From: Chromohalobacter sarecensis
GTDB lineage: Bacteria; Pseudomonadota; Gammaproteobacteria; Pseudomonadales; Halomonadaceae
Reading direction: 5' to 3'
Length of the DNA: 64,000 nt
Assembly: GCF_023061135.1 (NCBI RefSeq)
Contig: NZ_JAKGAN010000002.1
Span: forward strand, 124,001-188,000
Shown here piece by piece: positions 25,061-37,105 of this stretch. The notes under the pieces were generated by a model that made no database searches, had not been told where the DNA came from, and saw only the letters and a program-made list of their open reading frames with translations. Numbering within the stretch: position 1 is the first letter of the stretch; every line of letters starts with the position of its first letter. A program made the position numbers and the translations under genes.

Positions 25061-26833
25061 ATGTCCAATATGCGTAGCCTGACATTTGACGCAATCATCA
25101 TCGGTGGCGGTGGCTCCGGCCTGCGTGCCGCGCTCGAGCTGGCCAAATCCGGCAAGAAGACCGCGGTGCTATCCAAGGTCTTTCCGACGCGCTCGCACAC
25201 CGTCTCCGCTCAGGGTGGTATCACCTGTGCCATTGGCTCCGCCGACCCCAATGACGATTGGCGCTGGCACATGTACGACACCGTCAAGGGCGGTGACTAT
25301 ATCGCCGACCAGGATGCCGCCGAGTATCTGTGTTCCGAAGGCCCCAAGGCGGTTTTCGAGCTGGAACACATGGGGCTGCCATTCTCGCGTTTCGATAACG
25401 GCCGCATCTATCAGCGTCCCTTCGGTGGCCAGTCCAAGGATTACGGCAAGGGTGGCCAGGCCGCGCGCACATGCGCTGCCGCCGACCGTACCGGCCATGC
25501 GCTGCTGCATACGCTGTATCAGAACAATCTGAAAAATAACACTGTGTTCCTGAACGAATGGTACGCGGTGGATCTGGTCAAGAATGCCAACGGCGATGTA
25601 GTAGGCTGTATCGCCATGTGCATCGAAACTGGCGAACTCGTACATATCAAGTCCAAGGCGACGGTATTGGCGACCGGCGGTTCGGGCCGTATCTACGCGT
25701 CCACGACCAATGCGCTGATCAATACCGGTGATGGCATCGGCATGGCGCTGCGCGCCGGCTTCCCCATGCAGGACATGGAGATGTGGCAATTCCACCCCAC
25801 CGGCATTTACGGAGCCGGCGTGTTGGTCACCGAAGGCTGTCGTGGCGAGGGCGGCTACCTGATCAACAAGGATGGCGAGCGCTTCATGGAGCGTTATGCG
25901 CCCAACGCCAAGGATCTGGCCGGCCGCGATGTCGTGGCTCGCGCCATGGTCATGGAAATCCTCGAAGGGCGCGGTTGCGGCGAAAACGGTGATCACGTCA
26001 TGCTCAAGCTCGATCATCTGGGTGAAGAGGTGTTGGGCAAGCGTTTGCCGGGCATCGTCGAGCTATCCAAGACCTTCGCCCATGTCGACCCCGCCAAGGA
26101 TCCGATTCCGGTCGTGCCGACGTGCCACTACATGATGGGCGGTGTGCCGACCAACGTGCACGGCCAGGCGATCATGCAAGACGCCGATGGCAACGATCAG
26201 ATCGTCAACGGGCTGTTCGCCTGTGGCGAAGCGGCATGTGTGTCGGTACACGGCGCCAACCGCTTGGGCGGCAATTCACTGCTCGACCTGGTGGTCTTCG
26301 GGCGAGCTGCCGGCATGTTCATCGAAGATGCGCTCAATGAAGGGGTCGATTACCTCGAAGCGGCGCAATCCGATATCGATAGTGCCATGGCCCGTCTCAA
26401 CCGCTGGGATGAGTCGAACGGTGGCGAGGCGATTCCCGAGTTGCGCGCCGAGCTGCAGGACGTCATGCAGAACGATTTCGGTGTCTTTCGTCAGGAAGAC
26501 ACCATGCAGGAAGGCGTCAAGAAACTGGCCGACCTCCGCGAGCGTATCGCTAACGCGCATCTGGCCGATAAATCCAATGCCTTCAACACCGCGCGTGTCG
26601 AAGCATTGGAACTCGACAATCTGCTCGAGGTGGCGGAAGCCACGGCCATCTCCGCTCTCGAGCGCAAGGAAAGCCGCGGCGCACACTCGCGCTACGACTA
26701 TCCGGATCGCGACGACGCCAATTGGCTCAAGCACTCCATGTACTTCCCGGTCGAGAAGCGGCTTGGGCAGCGTGACGTGAACTTTGCGCCGAAGACCGTC
26801 GAGACCTTCGAGCCGAAAATCCGCACCTACTAA
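25061..26833 (+). CDS. sdhA: Succinate dehydrogenase flavoprotein subunit
   Basis: Catalytic FAD subunit of complex II, 590 residues, oxidising succinate to fumarate. The N-terminal [17 protein letters not shown] binds FAD, and SHTVSAQGG contains the histidine that carries covalent FAD. Substrate-site motifs [21 protein letters not shown] and the [22 protein letters not shown] region are intact. It lies four bases after sdhD. Confidence 0.97.
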   Translation: MSNMRSLTFDAIIIGGGGSGLRAALELAKSGKKTAVLSKVFPTRSHTVSAQGGITCAIGSADPNDDWRWHMYDTVKGGDYIADQDAAEYLCSEGPKAVFELEHMGLPFSRFDNGRIYQRPFGGQSKDYGKGGQAARTCAAADRTGHALLHTLYQNNLKNNTVFLNEWYAVDLVKNANGDVVGCIAMCIETGELVHIKSKATVLATGGSGRIYASTTNALINTGDGIGMALRAGFPMQDMEMWQFHPTGIYGAGVLVTEGCRGEGGYLINKDGERFMERYAPNAKDLAGRDVVARAMVMEILEGRGCGENGDHVMLKLDHLGEEVLGKRLPGIVELSKTFAHVDPAKDPIPVVPTCHYMMGGVPTNVHGQAIMQDADGNDQIVNGLFACGEAACVSVHGANRLGGNSLLDLVVFGRAAGMFIEDALNEGVDYLEAAQSDIDSAMARLNRWDESNGGEAIPELRAELQDVMQNDFGVFRQEDTMQEGVKKLADLRERIANAHLADKSNAFNTARVEALELDNLLEVAEATAISALERKESRGAHSRYDYPDRDDANWLKHSMYFPVEKRLGQRDVNFAPKTVETFEPKIRTY

Positions 26834-26846
26834 GGGGTTGTCCAAG

Positions 26847-27557
26847 ATGTCTACGCTTCAGATATCCATTTATCGTTACAACCCGGAAACCGACTCCGCG
26901 CCCTACATGCAAGAGTTCGAACTGGACACGCAGGGCCGCGACATCATGGTTCTCAATGCGCTTGAAATGATCAAGCAGCAGGACAGCTCCATGGCGTATC
27001 GGCGTAGCTGCCGCGAAGGGGTTTGCGGTTCCGATGGCATGAACATGAACGGCAAGAATGGCCTGGCGTGCGTCACGCCGTTGTCCGAGGTGGTCAAGGA
27101 CAACAAGCTGGTGCTGCGTCCACTGCCCGGTTTGCCGGTTATTCGTGACCTGGTGGTCGATATGGGAGTGTTCTACAAGCAGTACGAGAGCATCCAGCCC
27201 TATCTGCAAAACGATACCGCGGCACCGGCCACCGAGCGCTTGCAGTCGCCGGAAGAGCGCGAAAAACTCGATGGGCTGTATGAGTGCATCTTGTGCGCCT
27301 GCTGCTCTACGGCTTGCCCCTCTTTCTGGTGGAATCCGGACAAGTTCGTGGGGCCGGCGGGCTTGCTGCAGGCTTATCGCTTCCTCGCCGATTCGCGTGA
27401 TACCGCAACCAGCGAGCGCCTGGCGCGGCTCGAGGATCCGTTCAGCCTGTTCCGGTGCCGTGGCATCATGAATTGCGTGGCGGTGTGCCCTAAAGGGCTC
27501 AACCCGACGCGTGCGATTGGCAAGATTCGTGAGATGTTACTGTCCAATGCCACTTAA
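26847..27557 (+). CDS. sdhB: Succinate dehydrogenase iron-sulfur subunit
   Basis: A 236-residue electron-transfer subunit. It has the 2Fe-2S ligands in SCREGVCGSDGMNMNGKNG with the following LAC, the 4Fe-4S cluster in CILCACCSTACP, and the 3Fe-4S ligands in CRGIMNCVAVCPKGLNP. ATG 26847 matches the family N-terminus; the longer open frame from 26784 overlaps sdhA and is not needed. Confidence 0.97.
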   Translation: MSTLQISIYRYNPETDSAPYMQEFELDTQGRDIMVLNALEMIKQQDSSMAYRRSCREGVCGSDGMNMNGKNGLACVTPLSEVVKDNKLVLRPLPGLPVIRDLVVDMGVFYKQYESIQPYLQNDTAAPATERLQSPEEREKLDGLYECILCACCSTACPSFWWNPDKFVGPAGLLQAYRFLADSRDTATSERLARLEDPFSLFRCRGIMNCVAVCPKGLNPTRAIGKIREMLLSNAT

Positions 27558-27595
27558 ATCGCGCCGCGTGGCTTGTTATCATTGGCAACAAGCTT

Positions 27596-27622
27596 CTTCC
27601 TGCGACATGGCGTCGCAGGAAG
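27596..27622. other. Perfect 11-bp hairpin in the sdhB-sucA spacer
   Basis: CTTCCTGCGAC (27596-27606) and GTCGCAGGAAG (27612-27622) with loop ATGGC. No T run follows, so it is more likely an mRNA-stability or processing element than a terminator. Confidence 0.6.
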
Positions 27623-27642
27623 TCGGCCTCGCGACCGTCGTT

Positions 27643-27668
27643 AGCCGGTGTCCTGCGCACCGGCTTTT
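27643..27668 (+). terminator. Intrinsic terminator or attenuator between sdhB and sucA
   Basis: AGCCGGTG (27643-27650) and CACCGGCT (27658-27665), loop TCCTGCG, followed by TTT. It would partly separate sdh from suc transcription. Two further short hairpins lie downstream before sucA: ACCTGC/GCAGGT near 27709-27724, and GGCACG/CGTGCC near 27734-27751. Confidence 0.65.
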
Positions 27669-27791
27669 GACGGTAAGTGGGCCCCAGCGTCGCGTGTGAC
27701 GCCAACCTGCTCCCGCAGGTCCCAAGTGACGCCGGCACGTCCGGGCGTGCCAGCGCCAAGAACACCCATCAGTGCATAGGGTGATTAAGAA

Positions 27792-30626
27792 ATGCAAGAA
27801 GGCATAATGGAGTTGATGTGGCGCACTTCCCATGTCAGTGGTGGTAACGCCCACTACGTGGAAGCGCTCTACGAGCAATACCTCGTCGAGCCCACTGAGG
27901 TTCCCGACGAATGGCGTAACTATTTCGATCAGTTACCTCGTCCGGAAGGCGCCCCCTCTCACGACGTTCCTCTCAGTCCGATTCGCGATCAGTTCTACCA
28001 GTTGGCACAAAACCAGCGTGGCAAACCCGCCGCCGGTGTCGCCGACAGCAGCGAGAACAAGAAGCAAGTCAAGGTTCTCCAACTGATCAACGCATACCGC
28101 TTCCGCGGCCATCAGCGGGCCGATATCGACCCGCTGGGGCTTCGCAGCCCGACCCCGATTCCTGATCTGGATCTTGCCTTCCATCAGCTGACCGATGCTG
28201 ACATGGAAACGTCCTTCCAGACCGGCTCGCTGTTCTTGGGTAAGGATCAGGCGACGCTCAAGGAAATCGTCGACGTCCTGGAGAAGACGTACTGCCGCAG
28301 CATTGGCTGCGAGTTCATGCATATCGTCAACACCGACGAGAAGCGTTGGTTGCAGCAACGCTTCGAATCGGTGCGCTCCAAGCCGGACTACAGCGTCGAT
28401 GTGCGCACGCACATCCTCGAACGTTTGACGGCCGCCGAAGGGTTGGAAAACTATCTCGCGTCCAAGTATCCAGGCACCAAGCGGTTTGGTCTGGAAGGCG
28501 GCGAGACTTTCATTCCGATGGTCGACGAAATCATCCAGCGCACCGGCAATTACGGTACCAAGGAAGTCGTCATCGGCATGGCGCACCGGGGACGCCTCAA
28601 CCTGCTGGTCAACTTGCTGGGCAAGAGCCCGTCGGAACTGATCGACGAGTTCGATGGCAAGAAAGTCATCCAGCAAGGTTCGGGGGATGTGAAGTACCAC
28701 CAGGGCTTCAGTTCCAACGTCATGACCGAGGGTGGCGAGGTCCACTTGGCCTTGGCGTTCAACCCCTCGCATCTCGAGATCGTCACGCCGGTGGTCGAAG
28801 GGTCGGTGCGTGCCCGCCAGGACCGCCGTGAAGACGGCAAGGGCGCCAAGGTACTGCCGATCGTCGTGCATGGTGATGCCGCCCTCGCCGGCCAGGGCGT
28901 GGTCATGGAGACATTCCAGATGTCCCAGACGCGTGGCTACAAGACCGGCGGCACCGTGCATATCGTCATCAACAACCAGGTCGGTTTCACCACCTCACGG
29001 CCCGATGACGCACGCTCTACGGAGTACTGCACCGATATCGCCAAGATGGTCCAGGCGCCGATCTTCCACGTGAACGGCGACGATCCCGAGGCGGTGGTGC
29101 ATGCCACCCAGGTGGCCGTGGATTATCGTTATCAGTTCAATAAAGACGTGGTGATCGACCTCGTCTGTTACCGCAAGCGCGGTCACAACGAGGCCGACGA
29201 GCCCTCCGGGACTCAGCCGCTGATGTACCAGAAGATCAAGTCGCACAAGAGCTCGCGCGAGCTCTACGTGGCGCGCCTGGTGGAAGAGGGCATGATCAGC
29301 AACGACGATGCGGCCGCCATGGTCGAGAAGTATCGCGATGATCTGGTAGCGGGCAATCACGTCGCCAATGCGCTGGTCAAAGAGCCCAATACTGAGCTGT
29401 TCGTCGACTGGACGCCTTATCTGGGGCACACGTGGACTGGCGACGCCGATACGTCGGTGGACATGACGCGCATGCAGCAGCTTGCCGCCAAGATGTGCGA
29501 GGTCCCCGAGGACGTCGAAGTCCAGCGCCAAGTGGCCAAGATCTACGAGGATCGTCGCAAGATGGCCGCCGGTGACTTGGTCATCAACTGGGGCTTCGGC
29601 GAGACACTGGCGTATGCCACCTTGCTGGATGAAGGCCACCCGATTCGCCTGACGGGCCAGGATACGGGGCGCGGTACTTTCTCTCACCGTCATGCCGTCG
29701 TGCATAACCAGAAAGACGGTTCGACCTATGTGCCGCTTGAGTACATCAAGGAAGACCAGCCGAATTTCACCATTCGCGACTCCCTCCTGTCCGAGGAAGC
29801 GGCGTTGGCGTTCGAGTATGGGTATTCCACGACGACGCCCAAGGCCTTGATTATTTGGGAAGCCCAGTTTGGCGACTTCACCAATGGGGCGCAGGTGGTG
29901 ATCGACCAGTTCATTTCCTCCGGCGAGACGAAATGGGGACGACTGTGCGGTCTTACCATGCTGTTGCCGCATGGCTATGAAGGCCAGGGACCCGAGCATT
30001 CCTCTGCGCGTCTCGAGCGCTTCTTGCAGCTGTGCGCCGAGCACAACATGCAGGTCTGCATGCCGACCACGCCGGCCCAGATTTTCCACCTCCTGCGCCG
30101 TCAGGTGATTCGCCCGTTGCGCAAGCCGCTGGTGATCATGTCACCGAAAAGCCTGCTGCGTCACAAGGAAGCAACCTCGACGCTGGAAGATCTGGCCAAC
30201 GGTCGCTTCGAAATGGTGCTGCCGGATCAAGGCAAGCTCGACGCGGACAGTGTCAAGCGCGTGGTGTTGTGCTCGGGCAAGGTCTACTACGACCTGGCGA
30301 GCTATCGTGCCGAGAATGGCAACGACGATGTTGCGATCGTGCGTTTGGAGCAGATCTATCCTTTCCCCAAGGAAGAGCTGTACGAGGTCTTCAAGACCTA
30401 TCCGAACCTCGAGCAGGTCGTTTGGTGTCAGGAAGAGCCGCTCAACCAAGGCGCCTGGTATCAAAGCCAGCATCATATGCGTCTGGTGGCCGATATGGTT
30501 CAAGAAGGCTTGGGGCGCGATCTGAAGTTCGCAGGGCGTCCGGCATCCGCCGCGCCGGCATCCGGCTATATGTCCGTCCATGTTGAACAGCAGCGTCAGC
30601 TGGTGGAAGACGCCATTACGGGCTGA
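27792..30626 (+). CDS. sucA: 2-oxoglutarate dehydrogenase E1 component
   Basis: Thiamine-diphosphate-dependent decarboxylase of the 2-oxoglutarate dehydrogenase complex, 944 residues. The N-terminus (SHVSGGNAHYVEALYEQYL) is the E2-binding region typical of SucA. GMAHRGRLNLLVNLLGKS is a cofactor/substrate block, and the C-terminal half contains RGTFSHRHAVVHNQ and GPEHSSARLERFLQL. About 235 bp of structured leader separate it from sdhB. SucB follows after 43 bp. Confidence 0.97.
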   Translation: MQEGIMELMWRTSHVSGGNAHYVEALYEQYLVEPTEVPDEWRNYFDQLPRPEGAPSHDVPLSPIRDQFYQLAQNQRGKPAAGVADSSENKKQVKVLQLINAYRFRGHQRADIDPLGLRSPTPIPDLDLAFHQLTDADMETSFQTGSLFLGKDQATLKEIVDVLEKTYCRSIGCEFMHIVNTDEKRWLQQRFESVRSKPDYSVDVRTHILERLTAAEGLENYLASKYPGTKRFGLEGGETFIPMVDEIIQRTGNYGTKEVVIGMAHRGRLNLLVNLLGKSPSELIDEFDGKKVIQQGSGDVKYHQGFSSNVMTEGGEVHLALAFNPSHLEIVTPVVEGSVRARQDRREDGKGAKVLPIVVHGDAALAGQGVVMETFQMSQTRGYKTGGTVHIVINNQVGFTTSRPDDARSTEYCTDIAKMVQAPIFHVNGDDPEAVVHATQVAVDYRYQFNKDVVIDLVCYRKRGHNEADEPSGTQPLMYQKIKSHKSSRELYVARLVEEGMISNDDAAAMVEKYRDDLVAGNHVANALVKEPNTELFVDWTPYLGHTWTGDADTSVDMTRMQQLAAKMCEVPEDVEVQRQVAKIYEDRRKMAAGDLVINWGFGETLAYATLLDEGHPIRLTGQDTGRGTFSHRHAVVHNQKDGSTYVPLEYIKEDQPNFTIRDSLLSEEAALAFEYGYSTTTPKALIIWEAQFGDFTNGAQVVIDQFISSGETKWGRLCGLTMLLPHGYEGQGPEHSSARLERFLQLCAEHNMQVCMPTTPAQIFHLLRRQVIRPLRKPLVIMSPKSLLRHKEATSTLEDLANGRFEMVLPDQGKLDADSVKRVVLCSGKVYYDLASYRAENGNDDVAIVRLEQIYPFPKEELYEVFKTYPNLEQVVWCQEEPLNQGAWYQSQHHMRLVADMVQEGLGRDLKFAGRPASAAPASGYMSVHVEQQRQLVEDAITG

Positions 30627-30669
30627 GGCGTTCTCCATCGGGATCGAGAGAAAACACTAAGGAAACGAC

Positions 30670-32274
30670 ATGGCTACTGAGATCAAAGCGCCGAATTTCC
30701 CGGAATCCGTCGCCGAGGGCACCATCGCCACTTGGCACAAGAAGGTCGGTGATAGCGTTGAACGTGATGAGCTGATTGTCGAGATCGAGACGGACAAGGT
30801 CGTTCTCGAAGTCGTGGCGCCGGACGCCGGCACCGTGACCGAAATCAAGGTGGAAGAAGGCGATACATGCGACTCTGAGCAGGTGCTCGGGATGCTGGGT
30901 GCCGCAAGTGAAGGCGGCGGCGAAAAGTCCGCCGAGGACGCTCCTGCCAAGGACTCGAAAAAAGAAGAGGCCAGCGAGAAGCAGGACGCGGCAGCGGCCA
31001 AGTCCGACGACGCCAAGCCGGCGGCGTCCGGCAAGCAGCATGATGTCAAAGCGCCCAGCTTCCCGGAATCCGTTCAGGAAGGCACCGTGGCCACCTGGCA
31101 CAAGCAGGTTGGCGAAGCGGTGAAGCGCGACGAGATTCTCGCGGACATCGAGACCGACAAGGTGGTGCTCGAAGTCGTCGCCCCGGCCGATGGCGCCCTC
31201 AGCGAGATCAAGGTGCAAGAAGGCGAGCAGGTCGAGTCCGAAGCGGTACTCGCGTTGTTTGCCGAAGGCGCCGGCGGTGATGCGGGGGGTGGCGAAGCTG
31301 CCGCATCCGGCGATACGGCGAGTGAGTCGAAAGACACCGGTAGCAGTGACGAAAAAGTCGACGACAAGATTCTCGCGCCGGCGGCGCGCAAGTTGGTCGC
31401 CGAACACGACCTGGACGCCAGCAAGATCGAAGGCACCGGCAAGGGTGGCCGTATCCTCAAGGAAGACGTCCAGAAGGCCGTCAAGGACGGTTCCGCGAAG
31501 AAGGATGCCAAGCCCGCCGGTGGCAGTGGCGACGTCAAAGCGGCCGCTGCACCGGCACCTGCCATCGAGGGCGATCGTCCCGAGCAACGCGTGCCGATGA
31601 GCCGTTTGCGCCAGACCATCGCCAAGCGTCTGGTGCAGGCGCAGCAGACCGCCGCCATGCTGACCACCTACAATGAGGTGGACATGAGCGCGGTAATGAA
31701 CCTGCGCAGCCAGTACAAGGAAACCTTCCTCAAGGCGCACGATACCAAGCTCGGTTTCATGGGCTTTTTCGTCAAGGCGTGCACCGAGGCACTCAAGCGG
31801 TTCCCCGACGTGAATGCCTCGATCGATGGCAGCGATATCGTCTATCACGGCTATCAAGATATTGGTGTTGCCGTGTCCACGCCGCGTGGTCTGGTCGTGC
31901 CGGTGCTGCGTGATACCGACAGCATGAAGCTCGCCGATGTCGAGAAGAGCATCGTCGACTTCGGCAAGCGCGGTCGTGATGGCAAGCTCGGCATCGAAGA
32001 TATGCAGGGCGGTACCTTCACTATCACCAACGGCGGTATTTTCGGGTCGCTGCTGTCGACACCGATTATCAATCCGCCGCAGACCGCGATCCTGGGTATG
32101 CACAAGATCCAAGAGCGTCCGATGGCCGTCGACGGCAAGGTTGAGATTCGTCCGATGATGTACCTGGCCATCTCCTATGATCACCGCATGATTGACGGTA
32201 AGGACGCGGTGCAATTCCTGGTCACGATCAAGGAATTGCTAGAGGATCCCGCACGTTTCTTGCTCGACGTGTGA
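30670..32274 (+). CDS. sucB: Dihydrolipoyl succinyltransferase (E2) with two lipoyl domains
   Basis: Succinyl-transferring core of 2-oxoglutarate dehydrogenase, 534 residues against about 400 for single-lipoyl SucB. Two lipoyl domains are present (about residues 1-77 and 120-197), each with the lipoylated lysine in an identical [13 protein letters not shown]. They are joined by Ala/Lys/Glu-rich linkers. A peripheral subunit-binding domain ([26 protein letters not shown] cut short here) is followed by the catalytic domain ending in [16 protein letters not shown]. The E1 and E3 genes flank it. Confidence 0.95.
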   Translation: MATEIKAPNFPESVAEGTIATWHKKVGDSVERDELIVEIETDKVVLEVVAPDAGTVTEIKVEEGDTCDSEQVLGMLGAASEGGGEKSAEDAPAKDSKKEEASEKQDAAAAKSDDAKPAASGKQHDVKAPSFPESVQEGTVATWHKQVGEAVKRDEILADIETDKVVLEVVAPADGALSEIKVQEGEQVESEAVLALFAEGAGGDAGGGEAAASGDTASESKDTGSSDEKVDDKILAPAARKLVAEHDLDASKIEGTGKGGRILKEDVQKAVKDGSAKKDAKPAGGSGDVKAAAAPAPAIEGDRPEQRVPMSRLRQTIAKRLVQAQQTAAMLTTYNEVDMSAVMNLRSQYKETFLKAHDTKLGFMGFFVKACTEALKRFPDVNASIDGSDIVYHGYQDIGVAVSTPRGLVVPVLRDTDSMKLADVEKSIVDFGKRGRDGKLGIEDMQGGTFTITNGGIFGSLLSTPIINPPQTAILGMHKIQERPMAVDGKVEIRPMMYLAISYDHRMIDGKDAVQFLVTIKELLEDPARFLLDV

Positions 32275-32305
32275 TGGCGGTCGCCGAATGATGCGTTGCG
32301 ACTAA

Positions 32306-33772
<1,467 letters not shown>

Positions 33773-33808
33773 GCGCTTCGTCTAGCGTCCCAATGCGTAG
33801 AGACGCGT

Positions 33809-33830
33809 CGCTACCGCCGAGGCGGTAGCG
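33809..33830. other. Hairpin between lpdA and sucC
   Basis: CGCTACCGC (33809-33817) and GCGGTAGCG (33822-33830) with loop CGAG form a perfect nine-bp stem. No T run follows; possible partial terminator or stability element. Confidence 0.5.
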
Positions 33831-33914
33831 AACAGGGGTGGCGATGGCCTGGGGCCGTAAAAGGTCGAGGCTATTGCTACCATTCGAGTCACATGCAACC
33901 AATGGCATGACACG

Positions 33915-35081
33915 ATGAACCTTCACGAGTATCAGAGCAAACAGCTGTTTGCTGATTATGGTCTACCGGTGTCCAAGGGTTTCGCCGTGGATACCCCCAA
34001 GGAAGCTGCCGAGGCGTGCAAGAAGATCGGCGGTGACAAGTGGGTCGTCAAGGCCCAAGTTCACGCAGGTGGCCGTGGCAAAGCGGGCGGCGTCAAGCTA
34101 ATCAAAAGCCCGGAAGAAGCCCAGGCCTTTGCCGAGCAGTGGCTTGGTCAGAACCTGGTGACCTTCCAGACCGATGAGAAGGGCCAGCCGGTCACCAAGA
34201 TTCTGGTTGAAAATCTTACCGATATCGCCAACGAGCTTTATCTGGGCGCCGTCGTCGATCGCGGCACACGCCGTATCGTTTTCATGGCCTCCACCGAAGG
34301 TGGCGTGGAAATCGAGAAGGTCGCTGAAGAGACGCCGGAGAAGATTCTCAAGGCCGAAGTCGATCCGCTGGTCGGCGCTCAGCCGTACCAGGCGCGCGAA
34401 CTGGCGTTCGCTCTGGGTCTGGAAGGTGTTCAGATCAAGCAGTTCACCAAGATCTTCCTGGGCCTGGCCAAGCTGTTCGAGGAAAAAGACCTCGCGCTGC
34501 TCGAGATCAACCCGCTGGTGATTAACGAAAGTGGTGATCTGCACTGCCTCGATGCCAAGATCGGCCTCGATGGCAATGCGCTGTATCGTCATCCCGATCT
34601 GCAGGCCATGCGTGATCCGTCCCAGGAAGACGAACGTGAGGCGCACGCCCAGGCGTGGGAACTCAACTACGTCGCCTTGGAAGGCAACATCGGCTGCATG
34701 GTCAATGGCGCCGGTCTGGCCATGGGTACCATGGATATCATCAAGCTTAACGGCGGTCAGCCGGCCAACTTCCTGGACGTTGGCGGCGGTGCTACCGAAG
34801 AGCGCGTGGGTGAAGCCTTCAAGATCATCCTCTCCGACGATTCCGTCAAGGCCGTGCTGGTCAACATCTTCGGCGGCATCGTGCGTTGCGACATGATCGC
34901 CGAGGGCATCATCGGTGCCGTCGAGCAGGTCGGTGTCAACGTGCCGGTCGTGGTGCGTCTCGAGGGCAACAACGCCGAGCTGGGTGCCGAGAAGTTGGCC
35001 TCCAGCGGACTGAACATCATCGCTGCTACCAGCTTGACCGACGCGGCCCAGCAGGTCGTCAAAGCAGCGGAGGGCAAGTAA
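33915..35081 (+). CDS. sucC: Succinyl-CoA synthetase beta subunit
   Basis: ADP-forming succinate-CoA ligase beta chain, 388 residues. An ATP-grasp fold begins [19 protein letters not shown], with [27 protein letters not shown] metal-site residues and the power-helix region [16 protein letters not shown]. Its stop overlaps the sucD start by one base (TAATG), so subunits are coupled. Confidence 0.97.
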   Translation: MNLHEYQSKQLFADYGLPVSKGFAVDTPKEAAEACKKIGGDKWVVKAQVHAGGRGKAGGVKLIKSPEEAQAFAEQWLGQNLVTFQTDEKGQPVTKILVENLTDIANELYLGAVVDRGTRRIVFMASTEGGVEIEKVAEETPEKILKAEVDPLVGAQPYQARELAFALGLEGVQIKQFTKIFLGLAKLFEEKDLALLEINPLVINESGDLHCLDAKIGLDGNALYRHPDLQAMRDPSQEDEREAHAQAWELNYVALEGNIGCMVNGAGLAMGTMDIIKLNGGQPANFLDVGGGATEERVGEAFKIILSDDSVKAVLVNIFGGIVRCDMIAEGIIGAVEQVGVNVPVVVRLEGNNAELGAEKLASSGLNIIAATSLTDAAQQVVKAAEGK

Positions 35082-35953
35082 TGAGTATCCTGATCGACAA
35101 AAGCACCAAGGTCATCTGCCAAGGTTTCACAGGTGGCCAGGGAACCTTCCACTCCGAGCAGGCGATTGACTACGGCACCCGGATGGTGGGTGGCGTGACG
35201 CCAGGCAAGGGTGGCCAGACGCACCTCGGTCTGCCGGTGTTCAACACCGTCAAGGAAGCCGTCGACACGACCGGTGCCGAAGCCTCCGTGATCTATGTGC
35301 CCGCGCCGTTCTGCAAGGATTCCATCCTTGAGGCCGCCAATGCTGGCATCAAGCTGATCGTGTGCATTACCGAGGGCATCCCGACCCTCGATATGCTCGA
35401 TGTCAAGGTCAAGTGCGACGAGCTGGGTGTGCGCCTGATCGGCCCGAACTGCCCGGGCGTGATCACGCCGGGTGAGACCAAGATCGGCATCATGCCGGGG
35501 CATATCCACAAGCCCGGCAAGGTCGGCATCGTGTCGCGTTCTGGCACCCTGACCTATGAAGCCGTCAAGCAGACCACTGATCATGGCTTCGGCCAGTCCA
35601 CCTGTGTGGGCATCGGCGGCGACCCGATTCCGGGCTCTACCTTCATCGACATCCTCGAGAAGTTCGAGCAGGATCCGCAGACCGAAGCGATCGTGATGAT
35701 CGGCGAGATCGGTGGTACCGCCGAGGAAGAAGCGGCGGCCTACATCAAGGCCAACGTTTCCAAGCCGGTGGTGTCTTACATCGCGGGCGTGACGGCACCT
35801 CCTGGCAAGCGTATGGGCCATGCCGGCGCCATCATCGCGGGCGGCAAGGGCACGGCGGACGAGAAGTTCGCAGCGCTTGAATCTGCGGGCGTCAAGACTG
35901 TGCGTTCGCTCGCCGAGATCGGCGATGCGCTGAAAGAAGCGACTGGCTGGTAA
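35081..35953 (+). CDS. sucD: Succinyl-CoA synthetase alpha subunit
   Basis: Alpha chain, 290 residues. It has CoA-binding [15 protein letters not shown], the [17 protein letters not shown] block, and the phosphorylated histidine in [21 protein letters not shown] 35081 is the family start; the open frame continues upstream inside sucC but is not coding. Last gene of the TCA operon, followed by a very strong hairpin. Confidence 0.97.
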   Translation: MSILIDKSTKVICQGFTGGQGTFHSEQAIDYGTRMVGGVTPGKGGQTHLGLPVFNTVKEAVDTTGAEASVIYVPAPFCKDSILEAANAGIKLIVCITEGIPTLDMLDVKVKCDELGVRLIGPNCPGVITPGETKIGIMPGHIHKPGKVGIVSRSGTLTYEAVKQTTDHGFGQSTCVGIGGDPIPGSTFIDILEKFEQDPQTEAIVMIGEIGGTAEEEAAAYIKANVSKPVVSYIAGVTAPPGKRMGHAGAIIAGGKGTADEKFAALESAGVKTVRSLAEIGDALKEATGW

Positions 35954-35999
35954 GGCGCCTCTAGGCCCGGCGGCTCATGAGCGGCCGGGCAGTGAGCGT

Positions 36000-36033
36000 G
36001 ACGAAGGGCATCCCCACGGGGATGCCCTTCGTC
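36000..36033. terminator. Strong hairpin terminator after sucD
   Basis: A 15-16 bp perfect stem: 36000-36015 pairs with 36018-36033 (arms begin GACGAAGGGC and end GCCCTTCGTC). It is followed by GTTTC on the plus strand. It ends the TCA operon and may also serve the converging membrane-protein gene. Confidence 0.85.
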
Positions 36034-36112
36034 GTTTCAGGTGGGTGACGAAAATGGCCTGCGTTCGCTGCTTTTCTTGGAAACGGGACCGTTCGTAAAA
36101 ACGGACGAGTGA

Positions 36113-37105
36113 TTATCGACGCCGGGATAGCAGTTTGGCGAAGGCGCGTCCCGCCAGCGCGAGGAAGACCGGCGCGCCGGCGATGAGATAGAAGTAGTAG
36201 GTCACGAATCGCCAGATGAGCACGGCGGCAGCGGCGCTTTGTTTGCCGATCAACGGCGCCAGCAAAGCGGTGGACGTCAGTTCGGCACCGCCTGCGCCGC
36301 CGGGCAGAAAACTCAACTGTCCCGCCGCCATGGAGAGCATCTGGACCAGGAAGGTCCAAGCCCAGTCGATGTGCGCATCCAGGCCCTTTACGGCTAGATA
36401 CAGGATGCTGTAACGCAGCATCCAGTGGGCGCAGCACAGCGCGAAGACCGACAACAAGGTCAGGCGAGGCAGGCGTAGCGTCTCGATCAAGGCATTACGA
36501 AAATGCAGCAGGCGGCGGGCGAAGCCGAAGCGAGCCTTGCGCCGCACCTTGAACCGCTCGAGCCAGCCGCCGGTGACCTGGAGCAGGCGCCCATAGTGGC
36601 GTATGACCAACCACAGCAGGATGAATCCGCACACCAGCAGTAACGACGGCAGGCCTACCAGCCAACCGAGGTTGAGATCGATGGCCTCGATGACGACATA
36701 CAGCGCGACGCCGATCAATGCGGAAAGAAAGAAGAGCAGGTCGGTCAACTGATCGACGGCGAAGATCGCCGAGGCTTGCGCGGGACGAACCCCGCGCCGT
36801 GCCAGCAAACCTAGGAGCGTCAATAAGCCCCCGGTACCGCCGGGCGTAGCGCAAATGGCGAACTCAGTGGACATCACGATGCCCACCGCGCGCGTCTGGC
36901 CAAGGCGCCCGGCGCGTCCCGCCAGCAGCAAGCGAAGCCGCAAAGCATTGATGTTCCAGCAGATGACGATCAGCAGCAGCATCAATGCAAGTAACTGCAA
37001 GGGGAATGCGGCGAGTTCGCCAAAAAGTGCACGCCCCCCGAACAAAAATGGGATGCTGATGGCAGCCAACAACCCGATGACCAGCAGGATCACCAGACGC
37101 TTCAT
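36113..37105 (-). CDS. UPF0104-type membrane protein (lysylphosphatidylglycerol synthase TM-like)
   Basis: Polytopic membrane protein of 330 residues with roughly eight hydrophobic helices. FAICATPGGTGGLLTLLGLLARRG and LSFLPGGAGGAELTSTALLAPLIG match the paired glycine-rich signatures of the MprF-N/UPF0104 family, whose members are proposed lipid flippases. Its ATG overlaps the stop of the DUF2334 gene (ATGA), so it is the last gene of a coupled three-gene operon with a glycosyltransferase. A role in moving a glycolipid across the inner membrane is inference. Confidence 0.78.
   Translation of the reverse strand: MKRLVILLVIGLLAAISIPFLFGGRALFGELAAFPLQLLALMLLLIVICWNINALRLRLLLAGRAGRLGQTRAVGIVMSTEFAICATPGGTGGLLTLLGLLARRGVRPAQASAIFAVDQLTDLLFFLSALIGVALYVVIEAIDLNLGWLVGLPSLLLVCGFILLWLVIRHYGRLLQVTGGWLERFKVRRKARFGFARRLLHFRNALIETLRLPRLTLLSVFALCCAHWMLRYSILYLAVKGLDAHIDWAWTFLVQMLSMAAGQLSFLPGGAGGAELTSTALLAPLIGKQSAAAAVLIWRFVTYYFYLIAGAPVFLALAGRAFAKLLSRRR

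Noticed and set aside
30616-32214. 532-codon frame antisense to sucB
   Set aside because: Spurious frame caused by high third-position GC; sucB is unambiguous.
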